A DNA stretch of 64,000 nt from Bradyrhizobiaceae bacterium (GCA_020853885.1 JADYXZ010000017.1:186001-250000), one strand, 5' to 3'; positions 35,467 to 43,601 are shown, counted from the first letter of the stretch. Made by a program: numbers and translations. Notes: generated from the letters alone by a model not told the origin.

Positions 35467-35829
35467 ATGAAACGAATCGCGCTGCTGTTCGCCGCGTTCG
35501 TTGCGGGTGTTGTCGTCGGCCAGTCGCAATTGGTTGTGCCGCACGCCGCTTGGGCGATCGGATCGCCGGTCGGCCACAACTTCAAGGACGAGGCAAAGCC
35601 GATCAGCACCGCCGAGGCTGGCAGGATCGAGACCTATCTTCGCCGCGTGTTCGGCAATTCCGCGATCCGCCTGGACCGCCAGCCGCCCGAAGCCGACGTC
35701 TATCTCGGCAAGCAATTCCTCGGTCTGGTCTATCCCGACGAGACGGACGGCGAGCGCGCCTTCTATTTCGAGATGGCGATCCTCGCGGCCGATCTCGACC
35801 CGGGCACGGCGTCGGGCTCCAGTCGCTAA
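35467..35829 (+). CDS. DUF3126 family protein with signal peptide or anchor
   Basis: A 120-residue protein. A hydrophobic N-terminus (about 3-19, RIALLFAAFVAGVVVGQ) precedes a DUF3126 domain (about 51-115: TYLRRVFGNSAIRL, ADVYLGKQFLGLVYPDE, FYFEMAILAADLD). Most DUF3126 proteins known to me are about 70 residues and lack a leader, so the extension is unusual. A GGGAGGGGCGAG stretch precedes the ATG. Function of DUF3126 is unknown. Followed by a family A repeat. Confidence 0.85.
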   Translation: MKRIALLFAAFVAGVVVGQSQLVVPHAAWAIGSPVGHNFKDEAKPISTAEAGRIETYLRRVFGNSAIRLDRQPPEADVYLGKQFLGLVYPDETDGERAFYFEMAILAADLDPGTASGSSR

Positions 35830-35838
35830 CTAGCACAC

Positions 35839-35928
35839 ACTCCGCTCATTCCCGCGCAAGCGGGAATCCAGAGCAGCATACATTTTTTCGATTATGCCCT
35901 GGGTCCCCGCTTTCGCGGGGACGAGCGG
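35839..35928. repeat. Paired-palindrome repeat, family A (copy 3, inverted)
   Basis: Reads in the opposite orientation to the copies at 1772 and 6159: ACTCCGCTCATTCCCGCG at the left, GGGTCCCCGCTTTCGCGGGG then ACGAGCGG at the right, with an unrelated A/T-rich spacer. It lies between the convergent DUF3126 gene and tag. Confidence 0.85.
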
Positions 35929-35957
35929 TGTACCAATTCTACTCTGCGAACCGTAGT

Positions 35958-36563
35958 CTAGCGACGTACTCGGTTCGCCATTACGGCCGCGTGGCGGTGG
36001 CAGGTCACGAGGTGGTCATTGACCATGCCGACCGCCTGCATGAACGCATAGACGATCGTCGGCCCGCAGAACTTGAACCCGCGCGCTTTCAGATCCTTGG
36101 AGATTTTTCGCGAGATGTCGGTCTCCGCCGGGATCTGCTTGATCGTCTTGAAGCGATTGACGACCGGCTCGCCGTCGACGAAGTCCCAGAGATAGTCGGA
36201 AAAGCCCGGTCCCGTTTCCATGATGTCGAGATAGGCGCGCGCCGAAAGCACCGCGCCCTCGATCTTCGCCTTGTTGCGGATGATTCCGGCATCCTTCATC
36301 AGCGACGCCTTCTTGCGGGCGTCATAGCGCGCGATGATCGAAGGCTTGAAGCCGTCGAATGCGCGCCGGAAATTGTCGCGCTTGCGCAGGATCGTGATCC
36401 ACGAGAGTCCGGCCTGGAATCCGTCGAGCAGGAGCTTCTCGAACAGCGCGCGGTCGTCGCGCTCCGGCACGCCCCACTCATCGTCGTGATAGGCGACATA
36501 AACCGGGTCGGTGCCGCACCACGGGCAGCGCGCAATGCCGTCGGGATGTTCGACGCGCTTCAT
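35958..36563 (-). CDS. tag: DNA-3-methyladenine glycosylase I
   Basis: Base-excision repair enzyme removing 3-methyladenine; 201 residues. Zinc ligands are visible at both ends (RCPWCG near residue 13-17 and TCHRH near the C-terminus), with HDDEWGVP, the catalytic-pocket glutamate in LFEKLLLDGFQAGLSW, and FVGPT-like KFCGPTIVYAFMQAVGMVNDH. The ATG overlaps the ygfZ stop by four bases. The pairing of a repair gene with an iron-sulfur folate protein is probably only positional. Confidence 0.95.
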   Translation of the reverse strand: MKRVEHPDGIARCPWCGTDPVYVAYHDDEWGVPERDDRALFEKLLLDGFQAGLSWITILRKRDNFRRAFDGFKPSIIARYDARKKASLMKDAGIIRNKAKIEGAVLSARAYLDIMETGPGFSDYLWDFVDGEPVVNRFKTIKQIPAETDISRKISKDLKARGFKFCGPTIVYAFMQAVGMVNDHLVTCHRHAAVMANRVRR

Positions 36564-37447
36564 GTTGCGCTCTCGGCTTCGCCCGGAAACTTGAAGTTCG
36601 CCCAATCCGGTTTGACGAGCGTGAGCTCCACGCCGCCGGCTTCGATCTTCTCGCCCGCCTTGATCGCCTCGTCGGCGCGGTCGAGCCGCAGCATCGCCAC
36701 GCCGAGCCGTCCCGCCGCCGAGCCCATGTAGCCGAGCACCCGCTCGCCCGCCTTCACTTCGGCGCCCGCTTCCGGTGCGCTGTCGGCGAAGGCGACCGGC
36801 ACCGCCCGCCGCCGCGCCACATCGCGCCGCTCCACGCGCGACACGACCTCCTGGCCGATGAAGCAGCCCTTGTGGAAATCGACGCCGCCGAGCAGGTCCA
36901 TGTCCGCCTCGTGCGGAAAGGTGTCGCCGTAGATGAAATCCTTGCCGCCTTCGGGGATGCCGAGCGAAATCCGCCGGCCCTGCCACACTTCCGGACCCAC
37001 GATCTTCGCGCCTGCGCCTTCGAGCGCCGTTGCCGCGCCTTCCGCAGGCAGCACCACCCGCCAGCCGAGTCCGAAGTGGCGCGGGTCGAGATACACAAGG
37101 CCGAGCTCCGCCGGCGGCTCCTTGTCGAACACGACCGCGACAGCGAGGTCCGGCCGCGGCGCGATCTCCACCTTGGCGCGCAGCTTGTAGAAGTTGAGCT
37201 TCTTCGCCAGTTCGCCGGCAAGCGCCGCCGGGGCATCCAGCAGGAAGCCGCCGCCCTCGTCGGCGGCGATCGCCACCGCGATGAAGTCCACGACGATCTT
37301 GCCCTGCGGGGTGAGGAGCGCCGTATAGACCGCCGCCCCCGGCGCGAGGTTCTCCACCGAGCTGGTGACGATCCCTTGCAGGAATTTCGCCGTCTCTTCG
37401 CCGGTGATCCGCAGCACGGCCCGCTCGGTAGACAGGATGGCGCGCAC
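36560..37447 (-). CDS. ygfZ: Folate-binding iron-sulfur assembly protein YgfZ
   Basis: Tetrahydrofolate-binding protein of the GcvT/YgfZ fold, assisting maturation or repair of Fe-S enzymes; 295 residues. The family motif KGCFIGQEVVSR is present, with RITGEETAKFLQGIVTSSV near the N-terminus. The GTG at 37447 is chosen because GGAGAGG precedes it and ERAVLRITGEE follows as in relatives; an ATG at 37570 lies inside a repeat and would add an implausible leader. Coupled to tag. Confidence 0.92.
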   Translation of the reverse strand: MRAILSTERAVLRITGEETAKFLQGIVTSSVENLAPGAAVYTALLTPQGKIVVDFIAVAIAADEGGGFLLDAPAALAGELAKKLNFYKLRAKVEIAPRPDLAVAVVFDKEPPAELGLVYLDPRHFGLGWRVVLPAEGAATALEGAGAKIVGPEVWQGRRISLGIPEGGKDFIYGDTFPHEADMDLLGGVDFHKGCFIGQEVVSRVERRDVARRRAVPVAFADSAPEAGAEVKAGERVLGYMGSAAGRLGVAMLRLDRADEAIKAGEKIEAGGVELTLVKPDWANFKFPGEAESAT

Positions 37448-37540
37448 GAAGCCTCTCCGCTTGCAAACTCTCGCGCCGAGACGTAAGGCCGCTTGGCGCG
37501 CGGGGCAAGTCCACGGGATTCCATTGGAGGACTTGCCGAT

Positions 37541-37640
37541 GCCCTCATCCTGAGGAGCCCGCGACCTCATCCTTCGAGACGCCCTCGCTTCGCTCGGGCT
37601 CCTCAGGATGAGGTCGCGGGCGTCTCGAAGGATGAGGGCA
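37541..37640. repeat. Nested palindromic repeat, family B
   Basis: Outer arms CCCTCATCCTGAGGAGCCCG and CGGGCGTCTCGAAGGATGAGGG enclose inner arms CCGCGACCTCATCC and GGATGAGGTCGCGG. It lies in the divergent promoter region of ygfZ and pyrC and ends 13 bases before the pyrC start. Confidence 0.85.
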
Positions 37641-37653
37641 TGGGAAAGAAACC

Positions 37654-38994
37654 ATGCCCGAAACCTACGACCTCATTCTCAAAGGCGGCACCGTCGTCAA
37701 TCAGGACGGCATCGGCCACCGCGACGTCGGCCTGCGCGCCGGCAGGGTCGCCGCGATCGGCGACCTCGCCCGTGCCTCGGCCGGCGAGACGGTGGACTGC
37801 CGCGGGCTGCACATCCTGCCCGGTGTCATCGACACACAGGTGCATTTCCGCGAGCCGGGCCTGACCCACAAGGAAGACCTGGAGTCGGGCTCGCGCGCAG
37901 CGGTGCAGGGCGGCGTCACCGCCGTGTTCGAAATGCCGAACACCGATCCGGTGACGACGAGCGCCGCCGCGCTCGAAGACAAGGTGAAGCGCGCGAGCGG
38001 CCGCATGCATTGCGACTTCGCCTTCTTCGTCGGCGGCAATCACGCCAATGTCAGTGAGCTTGCCGAGCTGGAACGCCTGCCGGGTGCGGCCGGCATCAAG
38101 GTCTTCATCGGCTCCTCCACCGGCAAGTTGCTGGTCCCTGATGACGAGGGCTTGCGCGCAATCCTGCAGGTCATCCGCCGCCGCGCGTCCTTCCATGCCG
38201 AGGACGAATCGCGGCTGGAGGAGCGCAGGAAGCTCTGCGTCGAGAACGATCCGCGCTCGCATCCGGTCTGGCGCGACGAGACCGCGGCCCTGCAGGCGAC
38301 GCAGCGGCTCGTCGCGCTCGCGCGCGAGACCGGCAAGCGCGTGCACGTGCTGCACGTTTCCACCGCGGAAGAGATCGAATTTCTCGCGAAGCACAAGGAC
38401 GTCGCCAGCGTCGAGGTGACGCCGCATCATCTCACGATGGCCGCGCCCGATTGCTACGAGCGCCTCGGCACCCGCGCGCAGATGAATCCGCCCGTACGCG
38501 ATGCCCGCCACCGCGACGCGCTGTGGCGCGGCGTGGAGCAGGGCGTCGTCGACATCCTCGGCTCCGACCACGCGCCGCACACGCTGGAAGAAAAGGCGAA
38601 ACCCTATCCCGCGAGTCCCTCGGGCATGACCGGCGTGCAGACGCTGGTGCCGCTCATGCTCGACCACGTGAATGCCGGCCGCCTCACGCTCGAACGCTTC
38701 GTCGATCTGACGAGCGCCGGCCCCGCGCGCCTGTTCGGTATTGCCGCGAAGGGCAGGATTGCCACCGGCTACGATGCCGATCTCACGGTGGTCGATCTCA
38801 ACCGCAAGCAGACGATCACGAATGGCTGGATCGCTTCGAAATGCGGCTGGACGCCCTATGACGGCGTCGAGGTGCGCGGCTGGCCAGTCGGCACCTTCGT
38901 GCGCGGCGCCAAGGTCATGTGGGAAGGCGATCTCGTCACGCCCTCGATCGGCGCGCCCGTGCGCTTCCTCGAAGCGTTGCCACATTCTTCATAA
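37654..38994 (+). CDS. pyrC: Dihydroorotase-type cyclic amidohydrolase
   Basis: Amidohydrolase of 446 residues, closest to class I dihydroorotase of pyrimidine synthesis. Metal and active-site features: DTQVHFREPG (60-69), GIKVFIGSSTG with the carboxylated lysine, SFHAEDE, VLHVSTAEE and GSDHAPHT with the catalytic aspartate. The usual HxH metal pair is Q62-V-H64 here, so one histidine ligand is replaced by glutamine. I have seen QVHFREPG in other alphaproteobacterial proteins labelled dihydroorotase. Other cyclic amidases of the family cannot be excluded. A family A-like repeat begins right after the stop. Confidence 0.85.
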   Translation: MPETYDLILKGGTVVNQDGIGHRDVGLRAGRVAAIGDLARASAGETVDCRGLHILPGVIDTQVHFREPGLTHKEDLESGSRAAVQGGVTAVFEMPNTDPVTTSAAALEDKVKRASGRMHCDFAFFVGGNHANVSELAELERLPGAAGIKVFIGSSTGKLLVPDDEGLRAILQVIRRRASFHAEDESRLEERRKLCVENDPRSHPVWRDETAALQATQRLVALARETGKRVHVLHVSTAEEIEFLAKHKDVASVEVTPHHLTMAAPDCYERLGTRAQMNPPVRDARHRDALWRGVEQGVVDILGSDHAPHTLEEKAKPYPASPSGMTGVQTLVPLMLDHVNAGRLTLERFVDLTSAGPARLFGIAAKGRIATGYDADLTVVDLNRKQTITNGWIASKCGWTPYDGVEVRGWPVGTFVRGAKVMWEGDLVTPSIGAPVRFLEALPHSS

Positions 38995-39097
38995 GTCGTC
39001 CCCGCAAAAGCGGGGACCCATGTACACAGGCGCTCGCGGATCTCTTGAGCTTGGGTGTTCATGGGTCCCGGCTCTCGCTTCGCCCGGCCGGGACGAC
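38995..39097. repeat. Paired-palindrome repeat, family A variant
   Basis: Starts on the base after the pyrC stop with GTCGTCCCCGCAAAAGCGGG, then a long spacer, then GGGTCCCGGCTCTCGCTTCG and GGCCGGGACGAC. The right palindrome differs from the standard family A copies. It lies between convergent pyrC and the gene at 39106. Confidence 0.75.
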
Positions 39098-39105
39098 AAC
39101 AGCCG

Positions 39106-39738
39106 TCAATCCCCCGCCACGAAGAAATGCCACACGCCGCTCGGCGAGATGCCGACGCGGAAGAAGATATAGGCGCCGAATTCCTGCATCTCCCGCCAGT
39201 CGCTGCCGGTGACGAGGCGAAAGAGCTCCACCTTCTGCTCGGGGGTCAGTTGGTTGAGCGGAATGCCGTAGAAGTATGGCCACACGTACATTTCCTGCGG
39301 CGTGTCCTTGTCCAGATGCACGAACGGCGTCTCGAGGATGTCGACCAGGATGCCGAGCACCTCGATGCCTTCGCTGTCGGGATAGTTCGATTTCCAGTAT
39401 TCGACCGGATCGCTGCCGCCGCTGCCGAACGAGAACACCGGCATCATCTCGTTCGTCTGCATGACGGTGACGACCTTGTTCAGGTCGCCGGAGCGCGCGG
39501 CCTCGAGAATCCGTTCGCGCATCTGCCGGACCTTCTCTGGCAGCCGCGACAGATCGCGCATGACTTCGGGCAGCGCTCGTTCCTGGCCGGCGGCCTGATC
39601 GCTCTTCGCGTCCTTGGTTGCAGCCGGCGCATTCGCCTTCGGCGCGACCTGATCCGTCTTGACCTTGCTTTGCGCGGCGGCAGGCAGCGCGAGCGTGAGC
39701 GGCAGAAGGATGGCGAGCAGGCCCGTCAGGATACGCAT
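39106..39738 (-). CDS. Conserved secreted protein of unknown function
   Basis: A 210-residue protein with a signal peptide (RILTGLLAILLPLTLALPAAAQ). A low-complexity Ala/Lys/Asp linker (about 24-50) leads to a compact domain (about 55-210) with IFSFG-like MPVFSFGSGGSDPVEYW, YVWPYFYGIPL and a GVWHFFVAGD ending. It looks like a Rhizobiales conserved protein. No catalytic motif is recognised. Probably periplasmic. Confidence 0.8.
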   Translation of the reverse strand: MRILTGLLAILLPLTLALPAAAQSKVKTDQVAPKANAPAATKDAKSDQAAGQERALPEVMRDLSRLPEKVRQMRERILEAARSGDLNKVVTVMQTNEMMPVFSFGSGGSDPVEYWKSNYPDSEGIEVLGILVDILETPFVHLDKDTPQEMYVWPYFYGIPLNQLTPEQKVELFRLVTGSDWREMQEFGAYIFFRVGISPSGVWHFFVAGD

Positions 39739-39923
39739 GACGCCCTCGGAACGGCCGTAGCAAGCCGAGCCTAGCCGAGCTTGGCTGCGAACGCGAGCGG
39801 CCAGCCGGCCTGAATCATTTTCTCGCCGCCGGAATCGAACCCTGCGCGGATTTGCGGAGCCGATTGAATCGACTCGCGAATCTTCCGTTCTTCACGCAAT
39901 GCTTGAAGCGGACGCGTCCGGGC

Positions 39924-40196
39924 CTACTGGCGCGTCGGCGGGACCGTGAACTCGCCGCGGCGGATGCGGTCGCCGAGGCCGTCGGCGAAGCGCGCGGCCG
40001 CGTCCTCGCCATAGGTTGAAACGAGTTCATGGATGGCGGTGAACAAGGCCACCTGCGCCAGACAATCGCCGTCGATGCCCTCGCGCCGGGCTTCCTCCCA
40101 GGCTTCGCAGAGATAGGCGAGGGCGGCGCGCCGTTCGTCTTCGGAGCCCGCGTTTGCTCTGTCGGCCAGGGAAGCGGGAAGGGGAATTGAACGCAC
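39924..40196 (-). CDS. Small conserved helical protein of unknown function
   Basis: A 90-residue, mostly helical acidic protein: LAYLCEAWEEARREGID, then ALFTAIHELVSTYGEDAAARFADGLGDRIRRGEFT. It looks like a Rhizobiales family seen only as hypothetical. It starts at GTG 40196, with GGAG eight bases upstream. It stands alone, about 185 bases downstream of the 39106 start on the same strand. No function can be offered. Confidence 0.7.
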   Translation of the reverse strand: MRSIPLPASLADRANAGSEDERRAALAYLCEAWEEARREGIDGDCLAQVALFTAIHELVSTYGEDAAARFADGLGDRIRRGEFTVPPTRQ

Positions 40197-40304
40197 GGGA
40201 AGGGCTCCACGGCTGGGTGACCGACGGTGCGCCTATTTAACGAGCGGCATTAACGCGGTCGCGCCCCACCTTACAGGAAGGTTAACGCAATCATGCGAAT
40301 TGGG

Positions 40305-40823
40305 TTAATTGCCGTACCGGGTTGCAATCTCGCGGGAAAGCTTGGCCCCCTCGTCGAGAAATCGCCGGATCGCGAGGTCCGCCGCCGGCGTGCAGCTCCG
40401 ATAGGTCTGCTCGTAGGCCACGTAGGAGCGGTTGAAGCTCGCGATCATCCGGTCGCGCCGCTCCGCCGGCGGCTGCTCCGACTCGATCAGCCCCTGCATC
40501 TCGTTGCGCCAGCGGCTGCCGTCCTTGGAACCGCAGAGCGGCCGCAGGTAGTGCAGGGCACCGAGGATCTCCGCGAGCCGCGCCATTTCGCCTTCGTAGG
40601 CCGGCGGCGTCTCGATGATCTTGATCTGTTTCTGGTCGGGCAGGGCAGCGGGCGCCGCGCGCTGGGCCGGCGCCTGCGGCTGCTGCATCTGCGGTTGCGG
40701 CGGGACGTAAGGCCGGATCGGCCGCAAGGGCGCGATCAGCGTGCGGAAGAAATCCTGCGCGGCCGCAGGCGCGGAAGAGCCCGCAACCGCGAGAATGACG
40801 GCAAGGGTCAGGAAAGCGCGCAT
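40305..40823 (-). CDS. TIGR02301 family secreted protein
   Basis: A 172-residue protein with a signal peptide (RAFLTLAVILAVAGSSAPAAAQ), a Pro/Gln-rich linker (about 32-60) and a domain recognised as TIGR02301: MARLAEILGALHYLRPLC, then MIASFNRSYVAYEQTYRSCTPAADLAIRRFLDEG. Two cysteines may form a disulfide. This alphaproteobacterial family has no known function and is probably periplasmic. Confidence 0.85.
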   Translation of the reverse strand: MRAFLTLAVILAVAGSSAPAAAQDFFRTLIAPLRPIRPYVPPQPQMQQPQAPAQRAAPAALPDQKQIKIIETPPAYEGEMARLAEILGALHYLRPLCGSKDGSRWRNEMQGLIESEQPPAERRDRMIASFNRSYVAYEQTYRSCTPAADLAIRRFLDEGAKLSREIATRYGN

Positions 40824-40876
40824 CGGATGACCTTGCGCCGCCATATGCGCCCGAACCGCGGCACAGGCAAGGCAGA

Positions 40877-40925
40877 GCGCGTGATCCCGAAAAGTGGGAA
40901 CCGGCTTTCGGAAGAGATCACGCGC
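40877..40925. repeat. Palindromic repeat, family F (copy 2)
   Basis: GCGCGTGATCCCGAAAAGTG, then GGAACCGGCTTTCGGAAGAG, then ATCACGCGC: ends pair perfectly (GCGCGTGATC with GATCACGCGC), and CCGAAAA pairs with the TTTCGG segment. It lies upstream of the TIGR02301 gene. Confidence 0.85.
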
Positions 40926-40936
40926 AAACAATAATC

Positions 40937-40966
40937 TAGAGCGGAATGACTTTTCATTCCGCTCTA
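40937..40966. repeat. Short perfect palindrome, family E
   Basis: TAGAGCGGAATGA and TCATTCCGCTCTA are perfect 13-base arms around CTTT. The CTA at its right end is, on the minus strand, the TAG stop codon of the Nudix gene. It may also terminate that transcript. Confidence 0.85.
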
Positions 40967-41389
40967 AGGCCGCAAGATCCGCGCCGCCGCTTCGACGATC
41001 TCCGCCAGACCGTCGGTCGTCTCGTAGCCGCCGAGCGCGCCGGGCTCGATCCATTCGAGCGCTGCCAGCTCCTGCTCGTTGGCCTTGGCTTCGCCCGCCA
41101 GCCAGCGGGCGGCAAAAGCAAGGATAACGAAATGCCGGCCGACGCCGCCCGCCCCGTCCGGCAGCATCATCTCGCGGTAGCCGGCGAACCCCGCGATCTC
41201 CGCTTCGACGCCGGTTTCTTCCCGCAGCTCTCGCCGCGCCGCGTCGGCCGCGGTTTCTCCAAGCTCGACCCGTCCGCCCGGGAGCGTCCATAGCCGCGGC
41301 GGCAGCGCGCGCCGCACGAGCAGGAGCCGGCCGTCACGGAAACAGGCGGCGCTCGCAGCAAGGACAGGCCGGTTTGTGCTATCGCGCAT
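40964..41389 (-). CDS. Nudix hydrolase
   Basis: A 141-residue Nudix hydrolase. The Nudix box [22 protein letters not shown] is intact, with the catalytic REEXG-type glutamates. [10 protein letters not shown] before it and [10 protein letters not shown] after it place it with ADP-ribose- or NADH-pyrophosphatase-like members, but substrate is not certain. Its stop codon is the end of a family E palindrome. Confidence 0.92.
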   Translation of the reverse strand: MRDSTNRPVLAASAACFRDGRLLLVRRALPPRLWTLPGGRVELGETAADAARRELREETGVEAEIAGFAGYREMMLPDGAGGVGRHFVILAFAARWLAGEAKANEQELAALEWIEPGALGGYETTDGLAEIVEAAARILRP

Positions 41390-41415
41390 GCAGGCTGTAA
41401 CTCTTAGCAGAAACC

Positions 41416-42081
41416 ATGTGCGGGCGCTTCGTCATCAAGTCATCGCCGGAGGAGATCCGGCGGCTGTTCGGCTATGTGGAGCAGCCGAACTTTCCGCCCC
41501 GCTACAATATCGCGCCGACCCAGCCGGTGCCGATCGTGCATCAGGAGCACGGGCTCCGGCACTTCCTACTGGTGCGCTGGGGACTGATCCCGTCCTGGGT
41601 CAAGGACCCGAAGCAGTTTTCGTTGCTCATCAACGCGCGGCTGGAAGGGATCACGACGAAGCCCTCCTTCCGCGCGGCGATGCGGCGGCGCCGGTGCCTT
41701 GTTCCTGCGGACGGCTTCTACGAATGGAAGAAGGAGGCGAACGGCAAGCGCCCCCATTTCATCCGTGCGCGCGTCGGCGGACCGTTCGCGTTCGCCGGGC
41801 TGTGGGAGACCTGGGTCGACCGCGACGGCGGCGAGATCGATACCGCGGCGATCGTCACCTGCGACGCCAACGCGACGCTCGCGCCGATTCACAAACGCAT
41901 GCCGGTGATCGTGCCGCCGGAGCATTTCGAAGCCTGGCTCGATTGCGACCACGTCAAAGCGGAAGAAGCGGCCGCCCTCGTCGGCCCCGCACCCGATGAT
42001 CTGCTTGAAGCCTGCGAAATTTCCACGCGCGTGAACGCGGTGAAGAACGACGGCCCGGAAAACATCGAGCCGGTGGCCTAG
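41416..42081 (+). CDS. SOS-response-associated peptidase (SRAP, YedK/HMCES-type)
   Basis: A 221-residue SRAP protein, which shields abasic sites in single-stranded DNA by forming a thiazolidine crosslink through Cys2. C2 (MCGRF) is exposed once Met is removed. The other active-site residues are in INARLEG (Asn), DGFYEWK (Glu) and [11 protein letters not shown] (His). No LexA box was recognised upstream. A family B repeat begins immediately after its stop codon. Confidence 0.94.
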   Translation: MCGRFVIKSSPEEIRRLFGYVEQPNFPPRYNIAPTQPVPIVHQEHGLRHFLLVRWGLIPSWVKDPKQFSLLINARLEGITTKPSFRAAMRRRRCLVPADGFYEWKKEANGKRPHFIRARVGGPFAFAGLWETWVDRDGGEIDTAAIVTCDANATLAPIHKRMPVIVPPEHFEAWLDCDHVKAEEAAALVGPAPDDLLEACEISTRVNAVKNDGPENIEPVA

Positions 42082-42124
42082 CGTCATCCTTCGAGGCTCG
42101 CTTCGCTCGCACCTCAGGATGACG
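42082..42124. repeat. Short palindromic repeat, family B
   Basis: CGTCATCCTTCGAGGCTCGC, TTCGCTCGC, then ACCTCAGGATGACG: a stem capped by the same GCTCGCTTCGCTCG loop as the copy at 37541. It starts on the base after the SRAP stop and lies between convergent genes. Confidence 0.85.
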
Positions 42125-42128
42125 GGCC

Positions 42129-43556
42129 TTAAAGCACCTTCCCCGGATTGAGGATGCCCTTCGGATCGAGCATGGCCTTGAGCGAGCGCATCAACTGCAG
42201 CTCGACCGGGTCCTTCACGCCGGGAAGATATGCGCGTTTCATAAGTCCGATGCCGTGCTCGGCCGAGATCGAACCGTTGAACCTAGCGGCCACCGCATAG
42301 ACGGCGTCGTTGATCTCCTTGGTGTGCGCGAGGAACGCCGCGCGGTTGCCGTCCTCCGGCTTGCACACGGCGAAATGCATGTTGCCGTCGCCGAGATGCC
42401 CGAACGGCAACGGCCGCGAGTCGGGCAGGATCTTCAGCACGGCTGCGCTCGCCTCCTCGATGAACGCCGGCACCGCGGAGACGGGCACCGAAACGTCGTG
42501 CGCGATCGAGCCGCCGATCCCTCGTTGCGCATCCGGCAGGATCATGCGCAGCCGCCAGAATGCCTTCGCCTGTTCCATGCTCGCGGCGATGGTCGCGTCC
42601 TCGACGCAGCCGTTGTCCGTTCCCGCCGTAAGGATTTCTTCCATCGCCTCGCGCATACCGAACGGCACCGGCGAGGAAAGCTCCAGCAGCACGTACCAGG
42701 CGTGCGGCGAGGCGAGCGGGTCGCGCATGCCGGGCGGATGCTTGATCGCGAACTCGACGCCCATACGCGTCATCAATTCGAAGCTCGTCACCGCCGTGCC
42801 CGCGCGCGACTGTGCGATCTTCAGGAGCTCAAGCGCGGCTTGCGGCGAGGCGACGCCGACGAAAGCGGTCTCGACCGCGCGCGGCGCCGGAAAGAGCTTG
42901 AGCACCGCCGCCGTGATGATCCCGAGCGTGCCTTCCGCGCCGATGAAGAGGTGCCGGAGATCGTAGCCGGTGTTGTCCTTCTTCAGCTTGCGCAATCCGT
43001 TCCAGATGCGGCCGTCGGCGAGCACGACCTCGAGCCCGAGCACGAGATCGCGCGCCATGCCGTAGGTGAGGGCGTTGGTGCCGCCCGCGTTGGTCGAGAG
43101 ATTGCCGCCGATCACGCACGAGCCTTCCGCGCCAAGCGACAGCGGAAACAGCCGGTCGTTCTTCTTCGCCTCTTCCTGCGCGCGCTGCAGGATCACGCCC
43201 GCCTCGCAGGTCATCGAGTTGGTGGCGAGGTCGACCTCGCGGATCTTGTCGAGGCGACCAGTGGAAACCACCACGGCCCGCTCGTCGAGCGGCACCTGTC
43301 CGCCCGACAGTCCCGTGTTGCCGCCCTGCGGCACCACCGGCGTGCCGGTCTCGTTCGCGAGCTTGAGGATTTCCGAGACCTCGCGCGTCGAGCCGGGCTT
43401 TAGCACGACGGCCGCGCGCCCGTCATAGATGTCGCGCCGCTCGGTGAGGAACGGCTTCATGTCGGCGGGATCGCGCAGCGCGTACTTGTCGCCGACGATC
43501 GCGGCGAAGCGGTCGATGGGCGTGGCGGCGGACGGTTTTCCGGCGGGCTTGTTCAT
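42129..43556 (-). CDS. FAD-binding 2-hydroxyacid oxidase/dehydrogenase (GlcD-like)
   Basis: A 475-residue flavoprotein of the VAO/GlcD family. FAD domain: VVPQGGNTGLSGGQVP, GCVIGGNLSTNAGGTNALTYG-like CVIGGNLSTNAGGTN, GAEGTLGIITAAVL. The C-terminal substrate domain has PFGHLGDGNMHFAVC and SAEHGIGLMKRAYL, the usual metal/substrate region. Glycolate, D-lactate and D-2-hydroxyglutarate are the candidate substrates; absence of adjacent glcE/glcF argues against a three-subunit glycolate oxidase. Confidence 0.92.
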   Translation of the reverse strand: MNKPAGKPSAATPIDRFAAIVGDKYALRDPADMKPFLTERRDIYDGRAAVVLKPGSTREVSEILKLANETGTPVVPQGGNTGLSGGQVPLDERAVVVSTGRLDKIREVDLATNSMTCEAGVILQRAQEEAKKNDRLFPLSLGAEGSCVIGGNLSTNAGGTNALTYGMARDLVLGLEVVLADGRIWNGLRKLKKDNTGYDLRHLFIGAEGTLGIITAAVLKLFPAPRAVETAFVGVASPQAALELLKIAQSRAGTAVTSFELMTRMGVEFAIKHPPGMRDPLASPHAWYVLLELSSPVPFGMREAMEEILTAGTDNGCVEDATIAASMEQAKAFWRLRMILPDAQRGIGGSIAHDVSVPVSAVPAFIEEASAAVLKILPDSRPLPFGHLGDGNMHFAVCKPEDGNRAAFLAHTKEINDAVYAVAARFNGSISAEHGIGLMKRAYLPGVKDPVELQLMRSLKAMLDPKGILNPGKVL

Positions 43557-43601
43557 GGCGGGATTTATAGTCCGCCCGCTGGCCGTTGTCGCGGTATCCG
43601 C

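Noticed and set aside
39815..39900. GGAATCGAACC, resembling the reverse complement of a tRNA T-loop, near 39831-39841
   Set aside because: The T-stem does not pair (only two of five pairs form) and no acceptor partner or anticodon arm is found at the right distance; a decayed tRNA end or chance match.
41390..41415. Possible LexA box upstream of the SRAP gene
   Set aside because: No GTTC/GAAC-type pair at the expected spacing could be seen in the short gap.
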